From Bryum argenteum (lineage: Eukaryota > Streptophyta > Bryopsida > Bryales > Bryaceae), in contig CM073322.1 in assembly GCA_037043015.1 (NCBI GenBank), forward strand, positions 11,419,601 through 11,483,600: a stretch of 64,000 nucleotides of DNA. The letters run 5' to 3'. The translations under genes were made by a program, and so were the position numbers. Below the pieces are notes generated by a model, which was not told the DNA's origin, searched no databases, and saw only the letters and a program-made list of their open reading frames with translations. Below, piece by piece: positions 48,184 through 59,600 of the stretch. Every line of letters begins with the position of its first letter. The stretch's first letter is position 1.

Positions 48184-49065
48184 TTAACCCCTAAACGCCC
48201 GAGCCTATTTTTAGCAGAAAAGCACATTTCCATAGAAATCGTCATAGATGAAAATCAAGAGAAGCTATTAAGATCTCAACCGTACAAACTTGTAATAGAC
48301 TTATCGAAGATCATGTGGACCAAGATTTGAGTCATGAGGCCTTATAGATCGGGAGATCATAAGATATTAATATCAAAAACAAACTGCAAAATTTCATCAT
48401 TTTCACTTTGAGGTGGAAATGCTACCAATATACCTATTGCAATTAAAAAATCACCAACTAGAAAGATGTTCACCTTCATCTTAGTAAGTCCTTTACCCAA
48501 AAAAATTTCATCAAAAAAATTTCTTGGCTCAAATAAAAGCCATGCAATGATAAAAACTACCGAACATTTTACAAAGGAAAAATAGTCCAAAACTAGACCC
48601 TTTGCATTCAATTTCATGCCTTATCTTCAAAACATCTTCGATCTTGTTAAGGTTTCTACTCACTTTTTCTGTTGACAAAACATCATTGCAAATCCAATAG
48701 CAAAATCATTTGGATCAAAAAACTTCTCACTACAAAGTTGTTAAGAATCACCTTAAGATCATGACTTTAAAAAATAAAATCATGAAAAGTTATATTTAAT
48801 TTCACATAATTGGCTTGCAATGGTAATACGTGCACCATGCTTGGAAACCCAAAAACAAGAGTTGTCTTCACTAAAGTGCATTCTATTAATTCATACTTTA
48901 TTTTGTGAGCTTGAAAATTTTACAACACAAACTAGACTTGATTTGGAACCTAATCCAAGTGATTTCATCCAAAACGGACCTCGGATGAAGAAGATATGGC
49001 TCTTCAAAGTTTCTGATGTACATCCAAAATGTCGTTTTTCGACATCGTGGGCGTTTAAGGGTTAA
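48184..49065 (+). mobile_element. TTAA-ended miniature transposon, 882 bp
   Basis: It starts TTAACCCCTAAACGCCCGAG and ends CGTGGGCGTTTAAGGGTTAA, an inverted repeat closing with TTAA. It is the best-preserved member of the long subfamily; relatives are at 271, 42494 (ends only) and 36438 (inverted). The interior has no convincing open frame. Confidence 0.75.
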
Positions 49066-50700
49066 TGGTCCTTTATAAAAATGGTTTTTTCACACAATCC
49101 ACGTAAGGAAAAAGGATATACAATTTTTGGCCAATTATAAAGTAGAGCCAAAAGATGAAATAGTCAATTACCACTTCTCTCATGCAAAACGTCCCTCAAG
49201 ACTATACGCACAATAGGTCAAACTATTTAGATACTTAAGAAAGTAGGTGATCCATTCCCCTAAAAAATCTGGCGTCCACCAAATTATTGGTGGAAACTTT
49301 TCTAACCAAAAAAAAAACACTAAACGAGAAAACAAAGAAAAAAATTTGTAAACACATGTCACAAAAGCATAGTGTAATATCATAAAATCTTCAAAATGCT
49401 GCAGCCTCCAAATCATTGGAAGCTGCAATGAATCATCTAAAAAGGGAATAATCACCACAGACTAGCACTTTTCTATTGGATATTCACGAATGGCAGAGAA
49501 TTCACCTCCTATTGTAAGTTCCAACATTAAATGATGAGATCCACATTTTGGACTTTGTCAAAAATAACCTCATTCTCCATTGGGTAGTTCTTGGTGATTG
49601 TGGATACCGTAAGGACATCAGTGGTTGCCGAAACCTTTACACGAACATGGGCATATTGGCAAGTGGTAGATAAATACAAGACCAGATAAATCCATTATTG
49701 CTTGACCCTCCTTTTGTTACGGAATAATCACCTTTTAGCTTTGCCAATTTAAAGTTGTTTCTACATGATGGCACATTTTGGACGTGTGACATAGGAGAAA
49801 AGTTACTCAAAGTTATACAAGTGGTTGTGTTGTAAAGTCATGATTAGAATGATTGATTTACCTTTATGCTTGATTTATCTTCATGCTTGATTTACCTTTA
49901 TGCTTGTGGTGCTTTAATAACCTCGGAAAATACACAAGAACATAAGTTCTAGGATCATATTTTGTCCCCTTTTATTTTTTTCAAAAATAAAGGGAATCCT
50001 TTAAAGTAAAGGGACCCATTCCCGACCGGGAACTCATAATCGATCAAGCCCAATTCCTAGATCTTGAAAGAACAGATGTACCTCATTTGTATATTTGAGC
50101 ATCTGATCGACTTTAGGTTCCAAGCAACTTTTCACTTTAAACAATTATAACTATTTGAATAATGCAAATAAAATCACGAACCTTTTTGCATTCAACGAGA
50201 ACCTTATGTTTGCACACATGAAAAATTCTAATATATATATACCTTCATATAATATCATATGCTAAAATCATTAAGAGGTTGGTTATAGGTGCCTCTACAT
50301 TAGTGCAAAGATAAAGTACAAGAGTCGTCTTTGCCATGTCCAGTGAAGTGGAACATACATTAAGGTACTAGTGAGGCTACATGAAAGAAGAATGTACAAA
50401 AACTAGCTAAACAAAAAGAACTATATGGCAATGGACTAAGTGCTAAGACAAAGAGAAATAGCACGATATGTAGAGCCCAAGTCGTGTTGTTGAATTTAAA
50501 AGAGAAAAGAGCAATTTTATCTCGACATTATTTAGTGAATGGGTTGATGTAAATCCATGTGACAAATACATCTTATCTTTCCATTCTTGACATTTGTAGG
50601 GTATAGGGTTTGATCACTTTCTAATGAAGATGGTATGTAAGAGTTGTTGCTTAATAATAGGATTCTTTTAAGATCTGAAAATGCTTTAAGTTTTTAATAG
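49066..50700. other. AT-rich intergenic stretch
   Basis: No gene recognised. Near 50075 there is one inverted copy of the TACAAATGAGGTACATCTGT unit found in tandem at the window start. Confidence 0.4.
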
Positions 50701-52150
50701 GTGAGTGACAGGTGGGTGAGTCCGTCATGATTCCAATAGCGAAGAAAGTCACAAAGGTGAGTGATAGGTGGGTAAGTCCGAGGTAATTCTAATGGTGAGA
50801 ATATTGCAAAAGGTGAGTGACATGTGGGTGAGTCGGAGGGTCGGAGGATATCTAAGGGTGAAGAAATTCCAAAAGGTGGACTCAGAGGTAGGTGAGTCTA
50901 AGGCGATTTCAATAGCGAAGAAAGCCAAAGGTGAGTGACAGGTGGCTGAGTCTGAGGTGATTTCAAAGGTGAGAATATTGCAAAAAGTGAGTGATAGGTC
51001 GGTGAGTGCACGATGGTTCCAATAGCAAAGAAATTGCGAAAGGTGAGTGATAGGTGGATTAGTCCGAGGTGATTCCAAGGGCGAGAATATTGCAAAATGT
51101 GAGTGACAGGTGGGTCAGTCTGAGGGCATTCCAATGGTGAGGTTGGTGAGTTCGAGGTGATTCGAGTAGTGAAGAAACTACAAAAGGTAAGTAACAGGTG
51201 GGTGAGTCTTACGGAAGTCCAAGGGTGAGAATATTGCAAAAACTAAGTGACAAGTGGGTGAGTCCAAAGTCATTCCAATAGTCAAGTCGGTGAGTTCGAG
51301 GTGATTCCAATAGTGAAAAATTGCCAAAGGTAGGTGAGACGTGGATGAGTTAGAGGTGATTCCAAGGGTGAGAATTTTGCAAAAGGTGAGTGACACGTGG
51401 GGAAGTTAGAGGCTATCTAAGGGCGAAGAAATTGCAAAAAGTGAAATGAGAGGTAGGTGAGTCTAAGGTGATTCCAAGGGTGAAAATATTCCAAAAGGTA
51501 AGTGACAGGTGGACGAGTCCGATGTCATTCCAGTGGTCAAGCTCCAAAAGGTAAGTGACACGTGGGTAAGTCGCCAACGGGTGAAGAAATTGCAAAAGGT
51601 GATTGAGAGGTGGATGAGTCCGAGGTGATTCCAATAGCGAAGAATCTGCCAAAGGTGAGTGACAAGTAGGTGAGTTCGAGGTGATTCCTATGGTGAGAAT
51701 ATTTCAAAAGGTGAATGATGGGTGGGTGAGTTCGAGGTCATTCCAATGGTCAACAAAATGCTAAAGGTAAGTGACAGGTGGGTGAATCTCAATCCTAAGG
51801 TGAGAATATTGCAAAAGGTGAGTGACGCACTCCGAGGTCATTCCAATGGTCAAGAAGCTGCAAAAGGTTAGTGACACGTGGGTGAGTCCGTGGTGATTTG
51901 ACGGGTGAAGAAATTACAAAAGATGAGAGAGAGGTGGGTGACTTCGAGGTGATTCCAATGGTCAAGAAACTCCAAAAGGTGAGGGATACGTGGGCGAGTC
52001 CGAGGTGATTCCAATAGCAAAAAATCCGCCAAAAGGTGATTGCAGGAGGGTGAGTCTGAGGTGATTCGAATGGTGAGAATATTGCAAAAGGTGAGTGACG
52101 AGTCTGAGGTATTTCCAATGGTGAGAATATTGCAAAAGGTAAGTGACACC
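50701..52150. repeat. Minisatellite array, unit about 56 bp, roughly 25 degenerate copies
   Basis: The unit contains AAAAGGTGAGTGACAGGTGG, GTGAGTCCGAGGTGATTCCA and ATGGTGAGAATATTGC in varying order and length. The first periods are exactly 56 bp (50701, 50757, 50813). The several overlapping minus-strand frames are translations of the repeat, not genes, because 56 is not a multiple of three. Confidence 0.9.
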
Positions 52151-52560
52151 TTCTTGCCATAATTTGTTATTGAGAGCATTCGTTTCCATACTTAAAAAGA
52201 TCCCCATCTTGAGCAATATAGAAAAAAAAGTATTGATCAAGAGTAGACAATTATAACGTGTTAATGTGGAGAACTGCATCTAACACCAATCAACAACTCT
52301 TGTGTAGTAGAGTAATTGCCGTGTCGTGAACCTTTCAATTCCACATGTTACAACATTGAACAAAGAAAAAGAAGAAAACAACCTAAAAGTGCCTTGAACC
52401 TAAATAGAGTATTTTTATTATGTGGTTTACAACTTCATATTCAAATAGAACTATAACCTCACATTTTTCTTTCACCTAATATACATTGTCATAGAAGAGG
52501 GTCAATGAACGAGGTGAACATTCCCTCGAGGCCACGTCGCCTTGTTCTTCACCTGTTTCT

Positions 52561-52645
52561 AATGCATAAATTCAACCCCGTTCCCAATGCATGAACTTGA
52601 CCCTATTCCCAATGCGTAAACTTGGCCGTGTTTCCAATGCATTGG
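52561..52645. repeat. Short tandem repeat, 25-bp unit, 3.4 copies
   Basis: AATGCATAAATTCAACCCCG-type units ending in TTCCC repeat every 25 bp. Confidence 0.8.
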
Positions 52646-52899
52646 CAAGAAACCCTAAGAGTTGATTATGCACTCGCCACGCCTTTCACGTTCATAATTA
52701 CAAAATGATACTTCCTTGCTTTCAAAGATATGCTCTGAAACCAATTATTTTACAAAAAAAAAAAAAAAAAAAAACATAGAAGGCCAACGCTAACCGAGCG
52801 CTAATTTCACCTCTAATTCTATATACTAAGACCGCTGGTCATAGGCAAGAATATAGGTATTACTTCACCACCATCGAGGAGTAAGCCCTATGCTACATC

Positions 52900-53268
52900 T
52901 TAACCCTTAAAGGCGCGTGTCAGCCCCTCGGGCTGTTTTCCAACAGAATCTTGTCTGTAGCTCTTTTGATTCTCAATTTTTCACTTATTTTTTTATATCA
53001 TTCTGGTCACCTTTTTGTGATACATCTATAAAGTGAAATCCTACAATTCAAATTGCAATTCGTACGAGTGATTTGTGCTTTGAAAGGATTGTGGTAGGTA
53101 GGTTGGGATTGCACAAAACCTTGTAGGAGGTTGCAAACTCATCATTGATTGGTTCATTCATGCTGCCCAAGTTCAAAACATGCACTATTCATGTTGCCCA
53201 AGTCCAAAAGATGCTGAGATCCAATTTCGGGCTGCCCCTTGAGGAGTGGAAGGACCTTTAAGGGTTAA
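52900..53268. mobile_element. TTAA-ended miniature transposon, third subfamily
   Basis: It starts TTAACCCTTAAAGG and ends CCTTTAAGGGTTAA, a perfect 14-bp inverted repeat. The 369-bp interior shares no obvious sequence with the other subfamilies apart from the ends. Confidence 0.7.
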
Positions 53269-53379
53269 GCAAAGAAGAAAGAGGGAGAGAAGAAGAAGAA
53301 AAAGAAAAAAAAGATAGGGTACACGTACCTCTATCTTATCAATAATACAATCAGTCTAAAGCTCATCAACTTCTTTACG

Positions 53380-53550
53380 ATGTCTAAAGAACACACCTTT
53401 CGGTGGCATGAGGATCCTATCGAAAATGAAGCCTCCTCCTCCACTGTACCGTACCTTGCTGTCCCTGTAAGTTCACCAAGTGTAGATTATCCAAGAGAGC
53501 ATTGCTTTGATGCTGGGCATGGCTTTTCTTGCATGGTCAAGCTGTACTAA
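53380..53550 (+). CDS. Small hypothetical frame, 56 aa
   Basis: MSKEHTFRWHEDPIENEASS and the following 36 residues form an uninterrupted ATG-to-TAA frame with balanced codon use, unlike the surrounding AT-rich DNA. An in-frame GTAAGT after codon 29 could be a splice donor, so this may be a first exon or a gene fragment. I do not recognise it, and no downstream exon is evident. Confidence 0.2.
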   Translation: MSKEHTFRWHEDPIENEASSSTVPYLAVPVSSPSVDYPREHCFDAGHGFSCMVKLY

Positions 53551-53921
53551 CCGGTCTACGGGAGATTCTCTAATGTAGACAAGGCATCCTAATTTCTTAT
53601 TATGTTTTCGTACAATTATTGCTCATGAATAAGAAGTGCACTTTTTTTTATTCTTAGAACAATTTTATGTCTAAAAAATTGATACAAGTTACTTCAATTA
53701 TCGCAAAGAACAAGAGAAAAAAATAGTCCTTTTCAAACTATTTTTCTCATGAGAATGAATAAGGACAAATTCAGGGTAGTTCAAAATCACGCTTGTGTTC
53801 CGTAAGAACCAAAGTGAGATGATTGATTTGCATATCCCGATGTAAAATAGTCCATGACTTATTCTGAGAATGCTGAGGATGATTACAAGTCAAAAGAGTG
53901 AAGTCCTGCATTATTAACTTA

Positions 53922-54294
53922 GAGCCTTGCGAGACTACCGGCAGCTCGCTGACCTATGGTGGCTAGGTTTATGGCTACGAAGGCTCGCCCAGGTCAGCAA
54001 CTGTCGGAGCGAGGTATCACACTCCCATGGAGCGGCAGTTTGTGGGCGTCAGAGCTACGAGCTTCGAGCTTCGAGCGTTAGTCGTAAATTGTGGGCATGG
54101 TGCTGACTTCGCTGATGACATGGACCAGAAATGCAGGATTTCTAGGCTCTTCCGCCCGGTAGTTTTCTCCTGCGAGCTGGCAGCACAAGTCACGTTGCCT
54201 CTGCCGAAACTGCCTCTAGTGTGGTACTACCCCTCTCTTCTCCGCCAATCGCTGCGGCCGCTGCCTCTTCATTGCCGGTAGTCTGGCGACGCTC
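53922..54294. mobile_element. GC-rich TTA-flanked miniature element
   Basis: GAGCCTTGCGAGACTACCGG and the inverse of GAGCGTCGCCAGACTACCGG form inverted ends flanked by TTA (53919-53921, 54295-54297). The 373-bp interior is much more GC-rich than its surroundings and has an 84-codon frame that resembles nothing known. Confidence 0.65.
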
Positions 54295-54304
54295 TTATTT
54301 CTGC

Positions 54305-54500
54305 TTTAAAGGCAAGATGGATGTGATACACAGAAAGTCCCTCAAACAAAGGATCTTGAATAGAGAACATAGATAGATAGAAACTCCGGTCCCTTTCTAA
54401 GGCGCCGGTGTGAATGAGGTGTCTGTTTGTGATGTTAAGAACCTGTGCCCACTGGATAAGGGGAAATTGGGAGGATACTACTTCCCCCTTTCGAGGGTGC
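54305..54500 (-). mobile_element. SINE-like 3' domain copy
   Basis: On the minus strand it runs from GTGCACCCTCGAAAGGGGGA through AACAGACACCTCATTCACAC to GGACCGGAGTTTCTATCTAT, parallel to the copy at 8300-8455, and ends with a short (TCTA)n tail. Confidence 0.5.
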
Positions 54501-54707
54501 ACACTATAACTATGCTAGTTAATATATACAAATATGAATAAAAAAGTTCATCAATCTCTCAAACAAGAATACAATAAGGGCATGTTTACACCAGAAGTCA
54601 AGGCTGGTAAATGGGCTGGGTGCAAGAAAAATCCACCCCTTCCATTGATAGAGAGGTTGAGACTTGTCTTTTCAAGTTTGTTCTAGGAGTGGGGGGCTGA
54701 TAATGAT

Positions 54708-55879
54708 TTAACTCCTAAAAGTCCAAGGGGTGTGGAGAAGAACTTGAATGTGTTGTAAAATATGCATTTCGTAACTCTTGTGAGGTTCCTAATATGCATT
54801 TGGAATATGCATTTCGTAACTCTCGTGGCATTTTGTAACTCTTGCATTTGAAATGAAGTTTAACCCCTAAAGATCCTTGGGTGGTTTTGGGAGCTTAAAA
54901 CCTCAAAACTCCAATTCTCTACCTCTATGCACTTCAAGGGGTGCGAAACAATTTTTTTATTCTTTTCTTAACTTCCAACCGTAAGATCTTGTACCTAAGC
55001 CAATTTTCAATATCTGATATAAAAATTGACCGTTGGATGTTTACCATTTGAGAGATTATAACATCCAAAGTTTGTCTACGAAGTTTTTTTGGGCATTGTT
55101 GAGATTATTTTTGACACTTTTGGAGGCTGCCCTTGTAAAATTGGTACACTTTTTGACTTGGGGCCCTTTGGAACTTAAGTAGTGATTTGGTCATGAACAT
55201 ATTTCCAAAAAAAAATCTCAAAAAATACTAAATTTAAACTGCCCCAGTTCGGCTCGCAAACCAAGAATTGTTGTAGAAGACTCAAAAATTGGAATTTGGC
55301 TTTGTAAATTTTACCACATACACTTTGCGGTATAGGGAGCACACATTAAAAAAATTAGGCAAAAATATTACTTTTAACCTATTCATCTAAGCTGCCCAAA
55401 ATAGCAAAAGCCCGATTTGGTCCTCTTGGATCTTTAGGGGTTAAAATGCTTAAATCAGATTGATATAGTTAAAATTTTCAAATTAGTAATTCATAGTTTT
55501 ACAGCGAATTAAAGAAAGTGAAACTTTGAAAATCACTAGAAAATACACTCTCTATTATTAGTTATTGGAGAACAACATAAATGGCTAAAATAACATATTA
55601 TATGATAATATAGAGAAAGGCCACATATAACCTAAGAGGAACACTATTAGTTTCCCAAAATGGTAAGTTTTCCAACACTAAGGAAACCTTGCCTTGTTTG
55701 TATTCTCCTTGTGAACAATTTATAAATCCAAACGAGGTTCCGTAAATTGGATGTGGTTCCCAACTCACCAAACTTCAGGAAAGTAGAACAAATATCAAAA
55801 AATTCTATATTTAGTGTGCTACCGCTCCTCAAAATTCCGGATCGACCATAAAATGGTTGATTGGGCTCTCAAGAGTTAA
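54708..55879 (-). mobile_element. Outer TTAA element, interrupted by a younger one
   Basis: Left end TTAACTCCTAAAAGTCCAAG and right end TTGGGCTCTCAAGAGTTAA. Without its insert it is about 585 bp and matches the inverse of 22995-23536 on both sides of the insert, for example TGTTGTAAAATATGCATTT on the left and CATATTATATGATAATATAG on the right. Confidence 0.75.
54860..55444 (+). mobile_element. TTAA-ended miniature transposon, young copy 2
   Basis: It starts TTAACCCCTAAAGATCC and ends GGATCTTTAGGGGTTAA with TTAA on both sides. It is nearly identical to 20971-21556 over its full length, differing by only a handful of bases. Older relatives lie at 24862 and 37336. Confidence 0.9.
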
Positions 55880-56601
55880 TATTCTCATCTTACACCACTT
55901 TTGTTTCATATTAGCATTCAGTAGTGATTGACATAACCTCCAAAGAGAAAAAAGGAACTCATCATTTAGGAACTTCATTCGACTTCGCTTGGACCATATC
56001 AGTCACAACTAAATATTGTTATAAAACAAAATTGGTGTAAGACGAGAATATTAGAATATTATTAAATCCCATTCCTATACTGAACTAAACTAGAAAAGGC
56101 TAGTCGCAGCCTCTTTACCACTGCGAGGGGTGAATTTCTTGCACCCAAGCCCATTTTTCAGCCTTGACTCTTCATGTAAACGCGCCCTAAGATCACCATG
56201 AATCCCAATACAAGAGAGGGTGTTTAGTAGCATGTCAGTTAAAACATATCGAAATTTACGAAATTTGCAAGATTTCACTTCAAGTGATTCACATTATGGT
56301 AGCACTCTCAATAGAACAGCCTCGAAAGCTCAGGAGGACAAGTACAAGAGAATCGAGTGATTAGAATCTATCCATGTGTCAACGAATATGCAAGACAAGC
56401 AAACACCTCCGTACTTGCGAAAAGAAAACAGTCATCTTACACAGATCCTCGAATATACTGTAGCCAAACAATCTGCTAAATCAGGTAACAAGTCATCCAA
56501 GACCAAGTCCAAACAACAGAAGATCCTTCCTGGAATCGTCAAAACGAAAGCTCCAATGGCTAGAAAACTCGTGATTGTACATGGATCAACATTTTACCTC
56601 T

Positions 56602-59600
56602 TTATTGGAAACTCTGGGGCTTACTGCTAGCAAACACATTCCACACTACCGTCCCCGTTAAGTAAAAGAAAATTGATGGCGCAAAGAGTGCAAGCTGCAA
56701 CATAACCACAAAAGAGCAGAGTTATCAAGCCGGAAAATATAGCATAGTCAATAAAATGATCTAATTCTCTACGAATTTTAACATCTCGATACTAAACCTT
56801 CTTTTCTATAAAATTGATTGCTTTATTCAAGGAGTATCTGAACAACGAAAGACGTGAACCCCATAGCACCGAAAGAACGTTTTTGTATTCATCACTTAAA
56901 ATTCTCAAGTTGCATAGGCAGATTTACAAGCTATTGTATTTGGATTATCAGATCATGATGTACTTGGGGTACGTTAACCTTCAGACGAAGAAGATGTTGA
57001 ACCATTTTCTGGCAACTACATAATCAAGTCGCATGCAGCATCCAACAGAAGAATGAGAAGAAAACAGATCGGTGATAATTATGATCATGTTCAGCTGGAT
57101 TATGGATGCGTGGCTTACTGTCCATGATTGAGTTCTATCCAGGATGATTCCCACAAGTGCGACGCCCAACACTCCCGGGATTGCTCCTATCGTATTGGTA
57201 ATTCCCTGTGTAATCATCCATCAGCCGTAAGCAATCATACTTTGTCTAAAATCAATCACTGGATTTTATAAATGATACTCGATCATTATGATTCAGCACC
57301 ATATGAGCATAGAAATTACAGACCCTCAGCAATTACAGCTCTTAAACGATGGTTTCTATTACTATTCATCTACCTATAAAGATACTCCGAATCAAATGAT
57401 AGGAACAACAAACTCTGCTGTAGAAATCCAAAACTTGCGGGACGATAGTGCGAACATACTCTAGCGTCTAAGACGTGTATTACTAGGAACTCACCAGCAA
57501 TACACTTGCGTATTTTGGGGAAATATCTTGGTGTGTACAGTACAACCCTGCATTTCATGCTCAATGTGAGACATTCGATTTTCAGACAGTCAAGTTATTG
57601 ACACTAACTTTCAAAGTAGAGATGTAGAGGCGAATGGATGGTTTAGGAACTGTACCAGAAAGAGTAAAACTTGACAAACCGAGGCCCGATGTGAGGATTG
57701 CAACATCCACCCAGGGATTGAGCTTCGGAGACACGGCAGCAAAAGCCATGCACGCGGCAGGTGATAAAAAGCCAATTGTTTGACAGACTTTCCTAATCTG
57801 CAAACCAGTGATACACATGTAAAGGATGCGAACATACTTGTGGGCAATGCTTTACAGGATCGAGCAAGACTTGGTTCTGTATAACAATCACAAGAAGCAG
57901 GCACAGATTCTTACCATGGTCACGTCATATCCTTTTGAGATGTAATGATCAGCAAGAGGAGCTGCAACACTGGTCACTGCAACTGATGCCAAAGGCGGAA
58001 GTATAGATAACTGTAGTTTCCCACAGGGTCACAGTTCAGAAACCGAAGCCATGCACCGGAAGAGGCAATTGAAATCCCTACAAAATCAGTGCCAGCCACT
58101 AAACAATGCAAATAGTTCTACAAACACTCTCCAACAGCAGACTGTGATAACGGGCACCTCAAATAAAGGACTTAGTTAAACTTAGCAAGTGGTTGCATGC
58201 GACTTGAACAATAAAAGACCTGACTGAGTACTTACCAAAGCTGCATTTGTGAGATTAAGATGGAGTTCTTGACTGCAACATGCCGACAATAACCAATATT
58301 AGCTCCAATTCAGTGATAAAATCGATGATCCAGAAATCGCTCCCAAAAGCATTAAGCGTTTGCGTAGTGATAAATCATCAACTTAAACTCACCTAAAGTA
58401 AGTAGGGAGCCATGAAAGAAGAGTGTAATGCCCCCAGTTGCCACAAAAATGAGCATAGATCATAGCCCACACAGCAGGGCTTTTGGCAAAAGCCGTCCAA
58501 GGTACACTCTGCGAGCAGATGATCGAATTAAACCCTTAAAACAAAAAAACACTTATACATTCTGGAGAAAGAGAAAGTACACCGTTGAAGTTTGTAGGTG
58601 GAATCGAACCATTATAAGAAGAAGGGGTTGAGTAACTACTATCACTAACTTAACCCAGTCCTGATTGGTCAACTTACATTTTCAGAGGGCGTGATAGCTT
58701 GAGGTAAGGGCGGTGGGCCATTTGCAACCACAACCGCTGGTGACTGTTTTGACCGCGAATTACCATTGCCGTTCATTGAGCCGTTCATTGTACCTGCTGC
58801 AGTACACAATAACTTTGCTGATGGGATGTTGAAACTTGAAGTAAAGCAAGAGACTAATTCAATCAAAAATCGTACACCAAAAGCAAAGAAGAACATACCA
58901 GAACTGTCTTTAGTGATGGAAGGTGGCTCAGAGACCTTTCCCAACATGCTTGACCCTACTGCAGTCTCAAAAAGAAGAGACCTGTCCCAAGATTCAGATT
59001 CAGAGATCAGATCAGCCTGCGGTTTGTTGAAATCAGAGAGCATAAGCAGGGAGGCCATTTTTTGTTTCATACCACAAGACTCCAAGGGCGCCGAATGCGT
59101 AAAAGACCGACTCCCAGCCAAAATACTGAATCATGATCGGGGCTAGAAGGAGCCTGTAAATCATTACACACGAATTAGCATTCCCGAGAGTTGATTGCTA
59201 AAGCAATGCTCAGTTCATCAGACCAATGATATATACTCCGTTGTCAAACAATGAAAGGTAGGAGAATGAACTTACCCAACAACGCTACCAACATTGAGGC
59301 CGCCGAACACAGTGGCCACAGCTCTAGAGCGCTCACTCAAAGGCATTGCCCTGCATCAACAGAAGTCCCGTTGCTATCCACATGAAACAAGTTCACAAAA
59401 CTTCCGACGTTGAAATCGAACGATGGATTCCGAAGGGATGGGCATTAAACGAGAGATCACCTGGCTATGAGATCGGTGGCAGCTGAAGGTGATACTCCTT
59501 CCCCGAGTCCAACCTGTAAGCACATTCGCAAGGAATGATCACTTGATGGCTATCCAATAATTATAATGTAGAAACCCAATCCCGTGTGTTGAAAACTCGT

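Noticed and set aside
50749-52279. Series of overlapping minus-strand open frames of 72-121 codons with repeated SLTFCNIL-type peptides
   Set aside because: They are translations of the 56-bp minisatellite. The period is not a multiple of three and all frames stay open by chance of composition, so there is no evidence for a protein.
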